In this document: positions 18,307-26,147 of the stretch, one piece after another
Layout of the letters: each line of letters opens with the position of its first letter
Position numbering within the stretch: position 1 is the stretch's first letter
NCBI RefSeq assembly: GCF_900102905.1
Contig: NZ_FNFV01000003.1
Coordinates: 186,001 to 250,000 of the forward strand
Origin: Meinhardsimonia xiamenensis
GTDB taxonomy: Bacteria > Pseudomonadota > Alphaproteobacteria > Rhodobacterales > Rhodobacteraceae
DNA length: 64,000 bases
Reading direction: 5' to 3'
Notes under the pieces: generated by a model
What the model was told of the DNA's origin: nothing
Database searches by the model: none
The model's input: the letters and a program-made list of their open reading frames with translations, nothing else
Position numbers and translations under genes: made by a program

Positions 18307-19222
18307 CCGGCTTGTGCCCCTCGCGCTGGAGGCGCACCGGAATTGTGCGCCCCAGCCGCAGGAGATGCGCCATGAAGGGCTTGGTGGTGTCCTCGCTGCG
18401 GGTCGCGGCATAGAGCCGGCGCGTGAGCCCCTTCTCGGTGATCGGCCGCGTGACATAGTCGGAGTGATAGCGCACCTCGCGCACCACCCAGTCGGGCAGC
18501 ACCGCCACGCCGCGGTTCGAGGCCACCAGGAGCAGGATCACCGCCGTCAGCTCCACCTGCCGCACCGCGCGCGGCTCCACCTTGGCCGGGGTCAGAAGCT
18601 GGCTGAACACGTCAAGCCGGGAGCGCTCCACCGGATAGGTGATGAGCACCTCGTCGCGGAAATCCTCCGCCTCCACGAAGGGCTTTTTCGCCAGCGGGTG
18701 CTGGGAGGAGGCGACGAAGACCGGCTCGTAGTCGAAGAGCGGATTGAAATCGACGCCGGGCAGATCCTCGGGGTCGGAGGAGACGACGAGATCGACCTCC
18801 TCGCGCAGGAGCGCGGGCAGGGCGTCGAAGGCCAGCCCGGGGCGGATGTCCACATCCACCTCGGGCCAGGCCTTGCGGAACTCCTCGAGCACCGGGAACA
18901 GCCATTCGAAACAGGCGTGGCACTCGATGGCGATGTGGAGCCGCCCCGACCGCCCCGATTTCAGTGCACGAAAATCCGCCTCGAGCTGCTCGATCTCGGG
19001 CAGGATCTTGTCAGCGAGCTTCAACAGCCGCTGGCCCGCCGCCGAAAGCCGCAAGGGCTTGGAGCGCCGCACGAACAGCTCCACCCCCACCTGATCCTCC
19101 AGCCCCTTCACCTGATGCGAGAGTGCTGACTGGGTGATGTTCAGCTGCTCGGCCGCGCGCGCAAGCCCCCCGGCCTCGTGGATCGCCTTGATCGTGCGCA
19201 GATGGCGAAGCTCGATGTGCAT
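18278..19222 (-). CDS. metR: LysR-family regulator of methionine synthesis
   Basis: A 314-aa LysR-type activator. The N-terminal DNA-binding domain MHIELRHLRTIKAIHEAGGL, RAAEQLNITQSALSHQVKGL and the effector-domain start RSGRLHIAIECHACFEWLFP are characteristic of MetR; the last segment forms the pocket for the co-inducer homocysteine in E. coli. VILLLVASNRGVAVLPDWVV is also typical. It is divergent from metF across 92 bp containing an ATTC-N11-GAAT box and a perfect 10-bp inverted repeat. Activation of metF, and autoregulation, is the expected role. Confidence 0.88.
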   Translation of the reverse strand: MHIELRHLRTIKAIHEAGGLARAAEQLNITQSALSHQVKGLEDQVGVELFVRRSKPLRLSAAGQRLLKLADKILPEIEQLEADFRALKSGRSGRLHIAIECHACFEWLFPVLEEFRKAWPEVDVDIRPGLAFDALPALLREEVDLVVSSDPEDLPGVDFNPLFDYEPVFVASSQHPLAKKPFVEAEDFRDEVLITYPVERSRLDVFSQLLTPAKVEPRAVRQVELTAVILLLVASNRGVAVLPDWVVREVRYHSDYVTRPITEKGLTRRLYAATRSEDTTKPFMAHLLRLGRTIPVRLQREGHKPVSREPAPSP

Positions 19223-19241
19223 GTTCGATTCTGCTCATGAC

Positions 19242-19260
19242 ATTCTTGAGGATTATGAAT
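19242..19260. promoter_or_regulatory. LysR-type box ATTC-N11-GAAT in the metR-metF gap
   Basis: ATTC and GAAT flank 11 bases, so the site contains the T-N11-A core of LysR operators with symmetric arms. It lies 20 bp from the metR start codon and 55 bp from metF. It is the best MetR-site candidate seen here; the enteric MetR consensus is TGAA-N5-TTCA, which it does not match exactly. Confidence 0.5.
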
Positions 19261-19288
19261 TTGTCTCACGTCGCGGCCCGTGAGACAA
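19261..19288. promoter_or_regulatory. Perfect 10-bp inverted repeat upstream of metF
   Basis: TTGTCTCACG and CGTGAGACAA are exact reverse complements separated by 8 bases (TCGCGGCC). The repeat abuts the ATTC-N11-GAAT box and ends 26 bases before the metF ATG. It could be an operator for a dimeric regulator of methionine-cycle genes or, if transcribed, a hairpin just upstream of the ribosome site. Confidence 0.55.
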
Positions 19289-19314
19289 GAGCGCCAACGC
19301 AAAGGGAGTCGCAG

Positions 19315-20181
19315 ATGAAAACTCCGCGCATTTCATTCGAATTCTTCCCCCCGCAGTCGCTGGACGCTTCTTTCCGGCTGTGGGAAACGGTACGCACGCT
19401 CGCCCCGCTGCGGCCGGATTTCGTTTCGGTCACCTATGGGGCCGGGGGCACCACACGCGATCTGACCCATGAAGCGGTGGAGACGATTCATCGCCACTAC
19501 GGGCTCAACGTGGCCGCGCATCTGACCTGCGTGAACGCGAGCCGCGCCGAGACGCTGGAAATCGCCGAGCGCTATGCGCGCGCCGGCGTGACCGAGATCG
19601 TCGCGCTGCGCGGTGACCCGCCAAGGGGGCAGGGGCGCTTCACGCCGCATCCCGAGGGCTTTGCCAGCTCGATCGAGCTCGTGGAGGCACTGGCGCGGAC
19701 CGGCAAGTTCACCATCCGTGTCGGCGCCTATCCCGAGGGGCACCCCGAGTCGGCCGACATGAAACAGAATGTCGAGTGGCTGAAGCGCAAGCTCGATGCC
19801 GGGGCGTCCTCGGCAATCACCCAGTTCTTCTTCGAGGCCGAAAGCTTCTTCCGGTTCCGTGACGCCGCGGCGGCGGCGGGCATCGATGCGCCGATCATCC
19901 CCGGCATCCTGCCGATCGACAACTGGGAGGGCGTCAAGCGCTTTGCCGCCCGCTGCGGAGCGCGCGTGCCGGCATGGCTCGACGAGATGTTTGCCACTGC
20001 CACCCGCGACGGGCGACAGCACCTCCTTGCCACGGCCGTCTGCACAGAGCTGTGCACCGATCTGATCGAGGGCGGGGTGGAGGCGCTCCACTTCTACACC
20101 CTCAACAAGCCGGCGCTGACGCGCGATGTGTGCCACGCGCTTGGCGTCACTCCGGAAGTGGTGCTCGAGAACGTGGCCTGA
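19315..20181 (+). CDS. metF: 5,10-methylenetetrahydrofolate reductase
   Basis: FAD-dependent reduction of methylene-THF to 5-methyl-THF, the methyl donor for methionine synthesis. The 288-aa barrel protein starts MKTPRISFEFFPPQSLDASF, with FVSVTYGAGGTTRDLTHE, AAHLTCVNASR, EIVALRGDPPRGQGRF, the FAD-site DAGASSAITQFFFEAESFFR and PIIPGILPIDNW. Length matches bacterial MetF. AAAGGGAG precedes ATG 19315; an upstream in-frame ATG at 19237 would read through the operator region and is rejected. It is divergent from metR and followed by two large GC-rich hairpins. Confidence 0.95.
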   Translation: MKTPRISFEFFPPQSLDASFRLWETVRTLAPLRPDFVSVTYGAGGTTRDLTHEAVETIHRHYGLNVAAHLTCVNASRAETLEIAERYARAGVTEIVALRGDPPRGQGRFTPHPEGFASSIELVEALARTGKFTIRVGAYPEGHPESADMKQNVEWLKRKLDAGASSAITQFFFEAESFFRFRDAAAAAGIDAPIIPGILPIDNWEGVKRFAARCGARVPAWLDEMFATATRDGRQHLLATAVCTELCTDLIEGGVEALHFYTLNKPALTRDVCHALGVTPEVVLENVA

Positions 20182-20503
20182 CGCTCCCGGTCGGCCGATC
20201 GAGCACCCCGGGGCACGCGCAACCGACACCCCTCGCAAGCGTGCCCCCTGACCACGCCCGGCCCGCCCCCCTCGCAGGCGGCGCCCCCCTCGCGCCGCTC
20301 TCGCCGGGCCGGGCGTGGTTCTATCCCTGCGCATGCTGAACAGTCGCGCTGCCGCCCGCACGGTGAGCGCGCCTGGACGCCGCGTTGATTGAGGCTTTGT
20401 TAACGGATGGCGCGCTAATCTGGGCTCAGTCCGTGTCCGGCCCAAGGGGGAAATTACTGCGGACGTTGGGCAACAGTCGAAGGCGGCAGCGTGAGCACAG
20501 GCA
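20182..20503 (+). other. 322-bp gap: paired GC-rich hairpins after metF, then leader of the H-NOX gene
   Basis: Two perfect inverted repeats follow metF: GGGGCACGC/GCGTGCCCC (20210-20247) and a 15-bp stem beginning ACCACGCCCGG (20251-20265 with 20305-20319). The larger loop holds an 11-bp direct repeat, GCCCCCCTCGC, at 20265 and 20283. The remaining 180 bases lead to the H-NOX gene; a TTGTTAAC/TAATCT-rich patch near 20396-20420 may hold its promoter, but spacing is poor. I see no gene here. Confidence 0.55.
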
Positions 20504-21091
20504 ATGCACGGTCTCATAAACCGCTCGATCGAGGCCTTTCTGGCCGAAACCTACGGCCTTGAGGCGTGGCGCGCCATCGTGGCACGCGCCGGTATCGGGG
20601 TGGAAAGCTTCGAGCCCATGCTGACGTATCCGCCGGAGGTCACCGAGCGGTTGCTTGCGGGGGCGGCTGCGCATCTGGACCGGTCGCGCGAGCAGATCCT
20701 CGAGGATCTCGGCACCTATCTCGTTTCCGAGCCGCGCATGCAGGCGGTGCGCCGGCTTCTGCGTTTCGGCGGGGAAAGCTTTGTCGATTTCCTGCACTCG
20801 CTGGAGGAGCTGCGCGACCGCGCCCGCCTCGCCGTGCCCGATCTGGAGTTGCCCGAACTTGAACTGCACCCGGCGGCCGGCATGGCCTACACGCTCGACA
20901 TCCGTTTCGAACGCCCCGGCTTCGGCCCTGTCCTGCAGGGCATGCTGCGGGCCATGGCCGACGACTACGGCGCGCTGGTCATGCTCGACCATCTCGGCGC
21001 AGCCGGCGGTTGCGAGCGGCTGCGCATCGAACTTCTCGATGCGGCCTTCGCCGAGGGACGCCGCTTCGAGCTTTGCGCGCGGGCTCGGTGA
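20504..21091 (+). CDS. H-NOX (HNOB) fold protein lacking the heme-ligating histidine
   Basis: A 195-aa H-NOX-like sensor. The N-terminus MHGLINRSIEAFLAETYGLE and the block RLLRFGGESFVDFLHSLEEL align with bacterial H-NOX and soluble guanylate cyclase beta subunits. By that alignment, the residue equivalent to proximal His102/His105 is Arg104 (LEELRDRAR, codon CGC at 20813-20815). The YxSxR heme-propionate motif reads Ile133-Arg-Phe-Glu-Arg137, so only its Arg is kept. Either it is heme-free, uses another ligand (His98 is one helical turn away), or binds a different ligand. It ends 6 bases before an HNOBA-GGDEF gene, so it probably controls cyclic di-GMP synthesis. The ribosome site is weak; the MHGLIN start is canonical. 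Confidence 0.85.
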   Translation: MHGLINRSIEAFLAETYGLEAWRAIVARAGIGVESFEPMLTYPPEVTERLLAGAAAHLDRSREQILEDLGTYLVSEPRMQAVRRLLRFGGESFVDFLHSLEELRDRARLAVPDLELPELELHPAAGMAYTLDIRFERPGFGPVLQGMLRAMADDYGALVMLDHLGAAGGCERLRIELLDAAFAEGRRFELCARAR

Positions 21092-21097
21092 GGATCG

Positions 21098-22186
21098 ATG
21101 ATGCCGCCGAGCGACTGTCTGCAAATCGATCGGGCCCGGCTCGATCAGCTCATGCCCATGCACCTTGTGGTGGCCCCTTGCGGGAGCATCCGCCACATGG
21201 CGCCGACGATCCGGCGCATCCTCGGCCCGCCCGACCCCGCGCGTACACGCATCTTCGACCTGTTCGAGATCCGCCGCCCCCGTGAAGCTAGATGCACGGG
21301 TGACCTGCGGAGGCTTGCCGGTGTCACCCTCGGTCTGCGCCTGAAGGAAAGGCCGGGCACCACCTTCAAGGGCCTTGCGGTGCCGGTCGGGCCCGGCGCG
21401 CGGGGTGATCTCCTCGTCAATCTCGGCTTCGGCATCAGCGCAGTGGACGCCGTGGGGCACTATCGCCTGACCGCTTCCGACTTCGCGCCCACCGATGCGA
21501 CGGTGGAGCTTCTCTATCTCGCAGAAGCCAACCGCGCGGTGCTCACCGAATCGCGCAACCTCAACCGCCGCCTGCAGGGGGCGATGATCGCGGCCGAGGA
21601 GCAGGCCTTCACCGACACGCTGACCGGGCTGAAGAACCGCCGGGCAATGGAGCATATCCTGACCCGCCTCGCCGGTGCGGAGGCCGATTTTGCCCTGATG
21701 CTGGTCGATCTCGATTTCTTCAAGCAGGTCAATGACGGCTTCGGCCATGCCGCCGGGGACCATGTGCTGCAGAGCGTGGCGCGCACGCTCATCTCGGCCA
21801 CCCGCGCTCAGGATGCGGTGGTGCGCGCAGGCGGCGACGAATTCGTGCTGATCTTTCCCGGCCTGACCGACAGGGAGCGGCTCGCCCGCATCGCCGGGCG
21901 CATCATCGAGGGGCTTGAAAAGCCGATCGCGGTTGAACGGACGACCTGCCGCATTTCGGCCAGCATCGGGATTGTCACCACGGCCGGATATGGGCACCCC
22001 GACCCCGAGGCCATGCTCAGGGACGCGGACGCGGCGCTTTACGCCAGCAAGCACGCGGGGCGGGCGCGCTTCGCCTTCGGCGGGCCGGACGCGGCGCAGA
22101 CGCGCGAAGCCGCGGGCGAGGAGCGTGCGACGCATGCCGGGGACAACGCCCGCGCCGACCAGGCGGCACCGGGCCGGAGAGCCTGA
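21098..22186 (+). CDS. HNOBA-GGDEF diguanylate cyclase, partner of the H-NOX protein
   Basis: A 362-aa cytoplasmic protein. Residues about 1-140 resemble the HNOBA (heme-NO-binding-associated) domain: IDRARLDQLMPMHLVVAPCG, SIRHMAPTIRRIL, RIFDLFEIRRP. A short coiled linker (141-168, ANRAVLTESRNLNRRLQGAM) leads into a GGDEF domain (169-335) with DTLTGLKNRRAME, MLVDLDFFKQVNDGFGHAAG, intact active site GGDEF (245-249) and an inhibitory RxxD site (RAQD, 236-239) five residues before it. It should make cyclic di-GMP from GTP with product feedback. In animals HNOBA carries signals from the H-NOX domain to the cyclase, so the H-NOX neighbour is the likely input. The C-terminal 30 residues are low-complexity. 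Confidence 0.88.
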   Translation: MMPPSDCLQIDRARLDQLMPMHLVVAPCGSIRHMAPTIRRILGPPDPARTRIFDLFEIRRPREARCTGDLRRLAGVTLGLRLKERPGTTFKGLAVPVGPGARGDLLVNLGFGISAVDAVGHYRLTASDFAPTDATVELLYLAEANRAVLTESRNLNRRLQGAMIAAEEQAFTDTLTGLKNRRAMEHILTRLAGAEADFALMLVDLDFFKQVNDGFGHAAGDHVLQSVARTLISATRAQDAVVRAGGDEFVLIFPGLTDRERLARIAGRIIEGLEKPIAVERTTCRISASIGIVTTAGYGHPDPEAMLRDADAALYASKHAGRARFAFGGPDAAQTREAAGEERATHAGDNARADQAAPGRRA

Positions 22187-22243
22187 CCGCCCGGCAGTCG
22201 GGAAAGGGCAGCGTGCCGGGAACAGGCGCCGGCACCGCCCCTC

Positions 22244-25228
22244 TCAGGCCGCCTCGCCGCCGGTGCTCTCCCGCGCCGCGAGCGCCGCGTCGCAACGGCC
22301 ACACACGCCCGGGTGGGCATGCGTGCCGACATCGGGCAGGAACTTCCAGCAGCGGGCGCATTTCTCGCCCTCCGCCCGCTCCACCACCACGCCCACGCCC
22401 GGCACCTCGGGCAGGCGGAAGGCCTCTGCGGGCGAAGGGTCGGCGGTAAGCTGGATGCCCGAGGTGATGCAGATGTCGTCAAAATCGACCGAGCGCAGTG
22501 CGTCGAGAAGGGCGGCATCCTCCACATGCACCACCGGTGCCGCTTCCAGCGAGGCGCCGATCTCCTTCTCGCGGCGCTTCACCTCAAGCGCCGCCGTGAC
22601 CACCCGCCGCACCCGGCGAATGCCCTCCCACTTCGCCGCAAGCGGCTCGTCAAGCCAGTCGGCCGGGGTAACGGGGAAGTCCTGCAGATGCACCGAGCTC
22701 TCCTCACCGGGGCGGCGGGCAAGCCAGACCTCCTCCATGGTGAAGGCGAGGATCGGGGCAAGCCAGGTGGTCAGCCGCTCGAAGAGGATGTCGAGCACGG
22801 TGCGCGCGGCGCGCCGGCGCAAGCTGTCGGCCGCGTCGCAGTAGAGCGCGTCCTTGCGGATGTCGAAGTAGAAGGCCGAAAGATCGGAGGTGGCGAAGGT
22901 GAAGAGCGCCTGGAACACCCCCTGGAAGTCATGCGCCATGTAGCCCTTGCGCACGCGATGGTCGAGTTCGGCCAGCCGGTGGAGCACCCAGCGCTCGAGC
23001 TCCGGCATCTCCTCGGGCGCCACGCGCTCGGCCTCGTCCCAGCCGGCGAGGTTGCCGAGCATGAAGCGCATGGTGTTTCTGAGCCGGCGGTAGCTGTCGG
23101 CCACACCCTTGAGAATCTCCGGGCCGATGCGCTGGTCGGCGGTGTAGTCCGTCTGGGCCACCCACAGCCGCAGGATGTCGGCGCCGTACTGCTTGACGAC
23201 CTCCTGCGGGGCAATGGTGTTGCCCAGCGACTTGGACATCTTGTTGCCCTTCTCGTCGAGCGTGAAGCCATGCGTCAGCACCGAGCGGTAGGGCGCGCGA
23301 CCGATGGTGCCGCAGGCCTGCAGGAGCGAGGACTGGAACCAGCCGCGATGCTGGTCGGTGCCCTCGAGGTAGAGATCGGCAATGCCGTCGGGCGAGCCGT
23401 CCTCCCGGTCGCGCAGCACGAAGGCGTGGGTCGAGCCCGAATCGAACCAGACGTCGAGCACATCGAAGACCTGCTCCCACTCCTCGGGGTCGTGGTCGGG
23501 GCCAAGGAAGCGCTCCTTGGCGCCCTCGGCATACCACGCGTCCGCCCCCTCGGCCTCGAAGGCCTCGGCGATGCGCGCGTTCACGGCCGGGTCCTTCAGC
23601 AGGAAGTCGGGATCATCCGGTTTTGCACCGCGCTTCACGAAGCAGGTCAGCGGCACGCCCCAGGCGCGCTGGCGCGAGAGCACCCAGTCGGGCCGCGCCT
23701 CGACCATGGCGTGGATGCGGTTGCGCCCCGAAATGGGGATCCACTTCACCAGCTTGTCGATCGAGGTCAGCGCGCGCTCGCGGATGGTGCGGCCGAACTC
23801 GTCCTTGCCGTCGCCCACCTCGCGGTCAATGGCGGCGAACCACTGCGGCGTGTTGCGGTAGATGACAGGTGCCTTCGACCGCCAGGAATGCGGGTAGGAG
23901 TGCTTGATGCGCCCGCGTGCGAGAAGCGCGCCGACGTCCAGCAGCTTGTCGATGACGGCCTTGTTGGCGCCGCCCTCCTTGCCCTTTTCGGTGACGATCA
24001 CCTCGCCGCCGAAGAAGGGCAGGTCGGGGCGGAAGGAGCCGTCCTCGAGCACGTTCCAGGTCATCTTGAGCCCGTACTTGAGCCCGAGCTGATAGTCCTC
24101 GTCACCGTGGCTCGGCGCGGTATGCACAAAGCCCGTGCCCGCGTCGTCGGTGACGTGTTCGCCCGGCAGGAGCGGCACCTCGTAGTCCCACTCGCCATGC
24201 GCGCCCTCGGCGCCGGCGAAGGGGTGGCTGGCAACGAGCTTCTCGAGCTCCTCCGCCGTCACGTCGCGCAGGCGGCGATACATGGAGGCGTCGAGCCGCG
24301 CGTGGGCCATCACCTCCCCGGCCAGCCTGTCGGCGATGAGAAGCCGCTCGCCGATGCGCGCCCAGCACTCCTCGGGCCGGCCGGTGATCTCATAGAGGCC
24401 GTAGGAGATGTCGGGGTTGTAGGCGATGGCGCGGTTCTGCGGGATGGTCCATGGCGTCGTCGTCCAGATCACCACCTTGGCGCCCTTGAGGTCGGGCGCG
24501 ATCTCGCTGCCGTCCTTCGCCGTCTCGCGCAGGGCAAAGCGCACCCAGATCGCGGGGCTTTCGCGGTCGTGATACTCCACCTCCGCCTCGGCGAGCGCGG
24601 TGCGCTCCACCGGCGACCACATCACCGGCTTCGAGCCCTGGTAAATGAGCCCGTTCATGAGAAACTTCATGAACTCCTCGGCGATCACCCGCTCGGCGTG
24701 GAAGTCCATGGTCAGGTAGGGGTCTTCCCAGTTGCCGGTGACGCCGAGGCGCTTGAACTCCTCGCGCTGCACCTCGATCCAGTGCTCGGCGAAGCGCCGG
24801 CACTCCTGGCGGAAGTCGATGACCGGCACTTCGTCCTTGTTGCGGCCCTTGGCGCGGTACTGCTCCTCGATCTTCCATTCGATGGGCAGACCGTGGCAGT
24901 CCCAGCCCGGCACGTAGCGCGCGTCATAGCCCATCATCTGGTGGCTGCGCACCACCATGTCCTTGAGGATCTTGTTGAGCGCGTGGCCGATGTGCAGATG
25001 CCCGTTGGCATAGGGCGGGCCGTCATGCAGGATCCAGGGCTTGCGCCCCTCTGCCCTGGCCCGTTCGCGCAGCCGGTGGTAGACGCCGATCTTTTCCCAA
25101 TGCGCGAGCCATCCCGGCTCGCGGCTTGGCAGGCCCGCGCGCATGGGAAAGTCGGTTTGCGGCAGAAACAGCGTCTCGCGGTAATCGGGCGCTTCGGTGT
25201 CGTCGGTCTTGGGCGTGTCGGCGCACAT
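22244..25228 (-). CDS. ileS: Isoleucyl-tRNA synthetase
   Basis: Charges tRNA-Ile and edits misactivated valine. The 994-aa class I enzyme has the HIGH signature WILHDGPPYANGHLHIGHAL (residues about 66-85), WDCHGLPIEWKIEEQYR, the editing domain with VVIWTTTPWTIPQNRAIAY and HTAPSHGDEDYQ, the substrate motif DVWFDSGSTHAFVL, KMSKS (DEKGNKMSKSLGN) and the C-terminal zinc finger CARCWKF...CGRC. It has the usual domain order and length. ATG 25228 is preceded by AGGA. A long reading frame on the opposite strand is a codon-bias shadow. Confidence 0.97.
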   Translation of the reverse strand: MCADTPKTDDTEAPDYRETLFLPQTDFPMRAGLPSREPGWLAHWEKIGVYHRLRERARAEGRKPWILHDGPPYANGHLHIGHALNKILKDMVVRSHQMMGYDARYVPGWDCHGLPIEWKIEEQYRAKGRNKDEVPVIDFRQECRRFAEHWIEVQREEFKRLGVTGNWEDPYLTMDFHAERVIAEEFMKFLMNGLIYQGSKPVMWSPVERTALAEAEVEYHDRESPAIWVRFALRETAKDGSEIAPDLKGAKVVIWTTTPWTIPQNRAIAYNPDISYGLYEITGRPEECWARIGERLLIADRLAGEVMAHARLDASMYRRLRDVTAEELEKLVASHPFAGAEGAHGEWDYEVPLLPGEHVTDDAGTGFVHTAPSHGDEDYQLGLKYGLKMTWNVLEDGSFRPDLPFFGGEVIVTEKGKEGGANKAVIDKLLDVGALLARGRIKHSYPHSWRSKAPVIYRNTPQWFAAIDREVGDGKDEFGRTIRERALTSIDKLVKWIPISGRNRIHAMVEARPDWVLSRQRAWGVPLTCFVKRGAKPDDPDFLLKDPAVNARIAEAFEAEGADAWYAEGAKERFLGPDHDPEEWEQVFDVLDVWFDSGSTHAFVLRDREDGSPDGIADLYLEGTDQHRGWFQSSLLQACGTIGRAPYRSVLTHGFTLDEKGNKMSKSLGNTIAPQEVVKQYGADILRLWVAQTDYTADQRIGPEILKGVADSYRRLRNTMRFMLGNLAGWDEAERVAPEEMPELERWVLHRLAELDHRVRKGYMAHDFQGVFQALFTFATSDLSAFYFDIRKDALYCDAADSLRRRAARTVLDILFERLTTWLAPILAFTMEEVWLARRPGEESSVHLQDFPVTPADWLDEPLAAKWEGIRRVRRVVTAALEVKRREKEIGASLEAAPVVHVEDAALLDALRSVDFDDICITSGIQLTADPSPAEAFRLPEVPGVGVVVERAEGEKCARCWKFLPDVGTHAHPGVCGRCDAALAARESTGGEAA

Positions 25229-25413
25229 GAGGCTCGTCCTCAGGCTGAAGGTGGCGGTGTCTGCGAAGGGGCGGCGCGGCAGGTCATACGCCTTGTCCCG
25301 GCGGCTCTTCGGTCAGAGCGCCGGGCCGGTAATTCGGCCAATGATCGCGAAGCTCCACGTCATGGGCGCGCTTATAGGCAGGCGCCCGGCACGCGACAAG
25401 ACCCGCCGCGCGC

Positions 25414-26067
25414 TCAGCGCACCCCGGTACCGACGGGACAGGAGACGCCGGTGCCGGCAAGCCCGCAGTAGCCGCCCGGGTTCTTGTGCAGATACTGCTG
25501 GTGGTAGGCCTCGGCGTAGAAGAATTCGGGCGCTGCGCGGATTTCGGTTGTCACCGGGCCGAAGCCTGCCGCGCGCAGCTTCTCGCCATAGGCCTCTGCG
25601 CTCGCCGCGGCCGCCTCGGCCTGTTCGGAGCCGAAGGCATAGATGGCCGAGCGGTACTGGGTGCCGATGTCATTGCCCTGGCGCATGCCCTGGGTGGGGT
25701 CGTGGTTTTCCCAGAACAGCCGCAGAAGCTCGGTGTAGGGCAGGGCGGCGGGGTCGAAGATCACATCGACGACCTCGGCATGGCCCGTCAGCCCGGTGCA
25801 GACCTCTTCATAGGTGGGGTTCGGCGTGTGCCCGCCGGCATAGCCCACCCGCGTGAGCCACACGCCAGGGGTCTGCCAGAAAAGCCGCTCAGCCCCCCAG
25901 AAGCAGCCCATGCCGAACATCGTGCGCTCCATGCCCTCGGGCGGGGCGGCCTTAAGCGGCCGGCCGAACACGGCGTGCGTCTCGGCGGTCGGAATGGGCT
26001 CGGGCCGGCCGGGCAGCGCCTCCTGCGGGGAAACGAGCTTGAGAGGCTTCGCGCTGAGGCCGACCAT
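25414..26067 (-). CDS. msrA: Peptide-methionine (S)-S-oxide reductase
   Basis: Reduces methionine-S-sulfoxide in proteins, repairing oxidative damage. The 217-aa MsrA has the catalytic GCFWG motif (Cys55 in [13 protein letters not shown]), [52 protein letters not shown] and YRSAIYAF. The C-terminal resolving cysteines are in [18 protein letters not shown]. The 45-residue extension before the core is usual for longer alphaproteobacterial forms; no signal peptide is evident. It lies upstream of ileS on the same strand, separated by 185 bases. Confidence 0.95.
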   Translation of the reverse strand: MVGLSAKPLKLVSPQEALPGRPEPIPTAETHAVFGRPLKAAPPEGMERTMFGMGCFWGAERLFWQTPGVWLTRVGYAGGHTPNPTYEEVCTGLTGHAEVVDVIFDPAALPYTELLRLFWENHDPTQGMRQGNDIGTQYRSAIYAFGSEQAEAAAASAEAYGEKLRAAGFGPVTTEIRAAPEFFYAEAYHQQYLHKNPGGYCGLAGTGVSCPVGTGVR

Positions 26068-26147
26068 CGGTTTGTTCCTCTTGTTTTCGGATATGCCGGA
26101 ATGTCGTGCGAGCGCGTGGCGAAATCAAGCGCTTGGCGCTAAAGGGC

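Noticed and set aside
19261-19288. SAM-II or SAH riboswitch before metF
   Set aside because: Only a simple hairpin is seen; no pseudoknot or conserved loop of those riboswitches could be found by eye.
22313-25471. 1052-codon open frame opposite ileS
   Set aside because: It is antisense to a full-length, motif-complete IleS, has no recognisable domain, and shows the Arg/Glu/Gly/His bias of GC-rich shadow frames.
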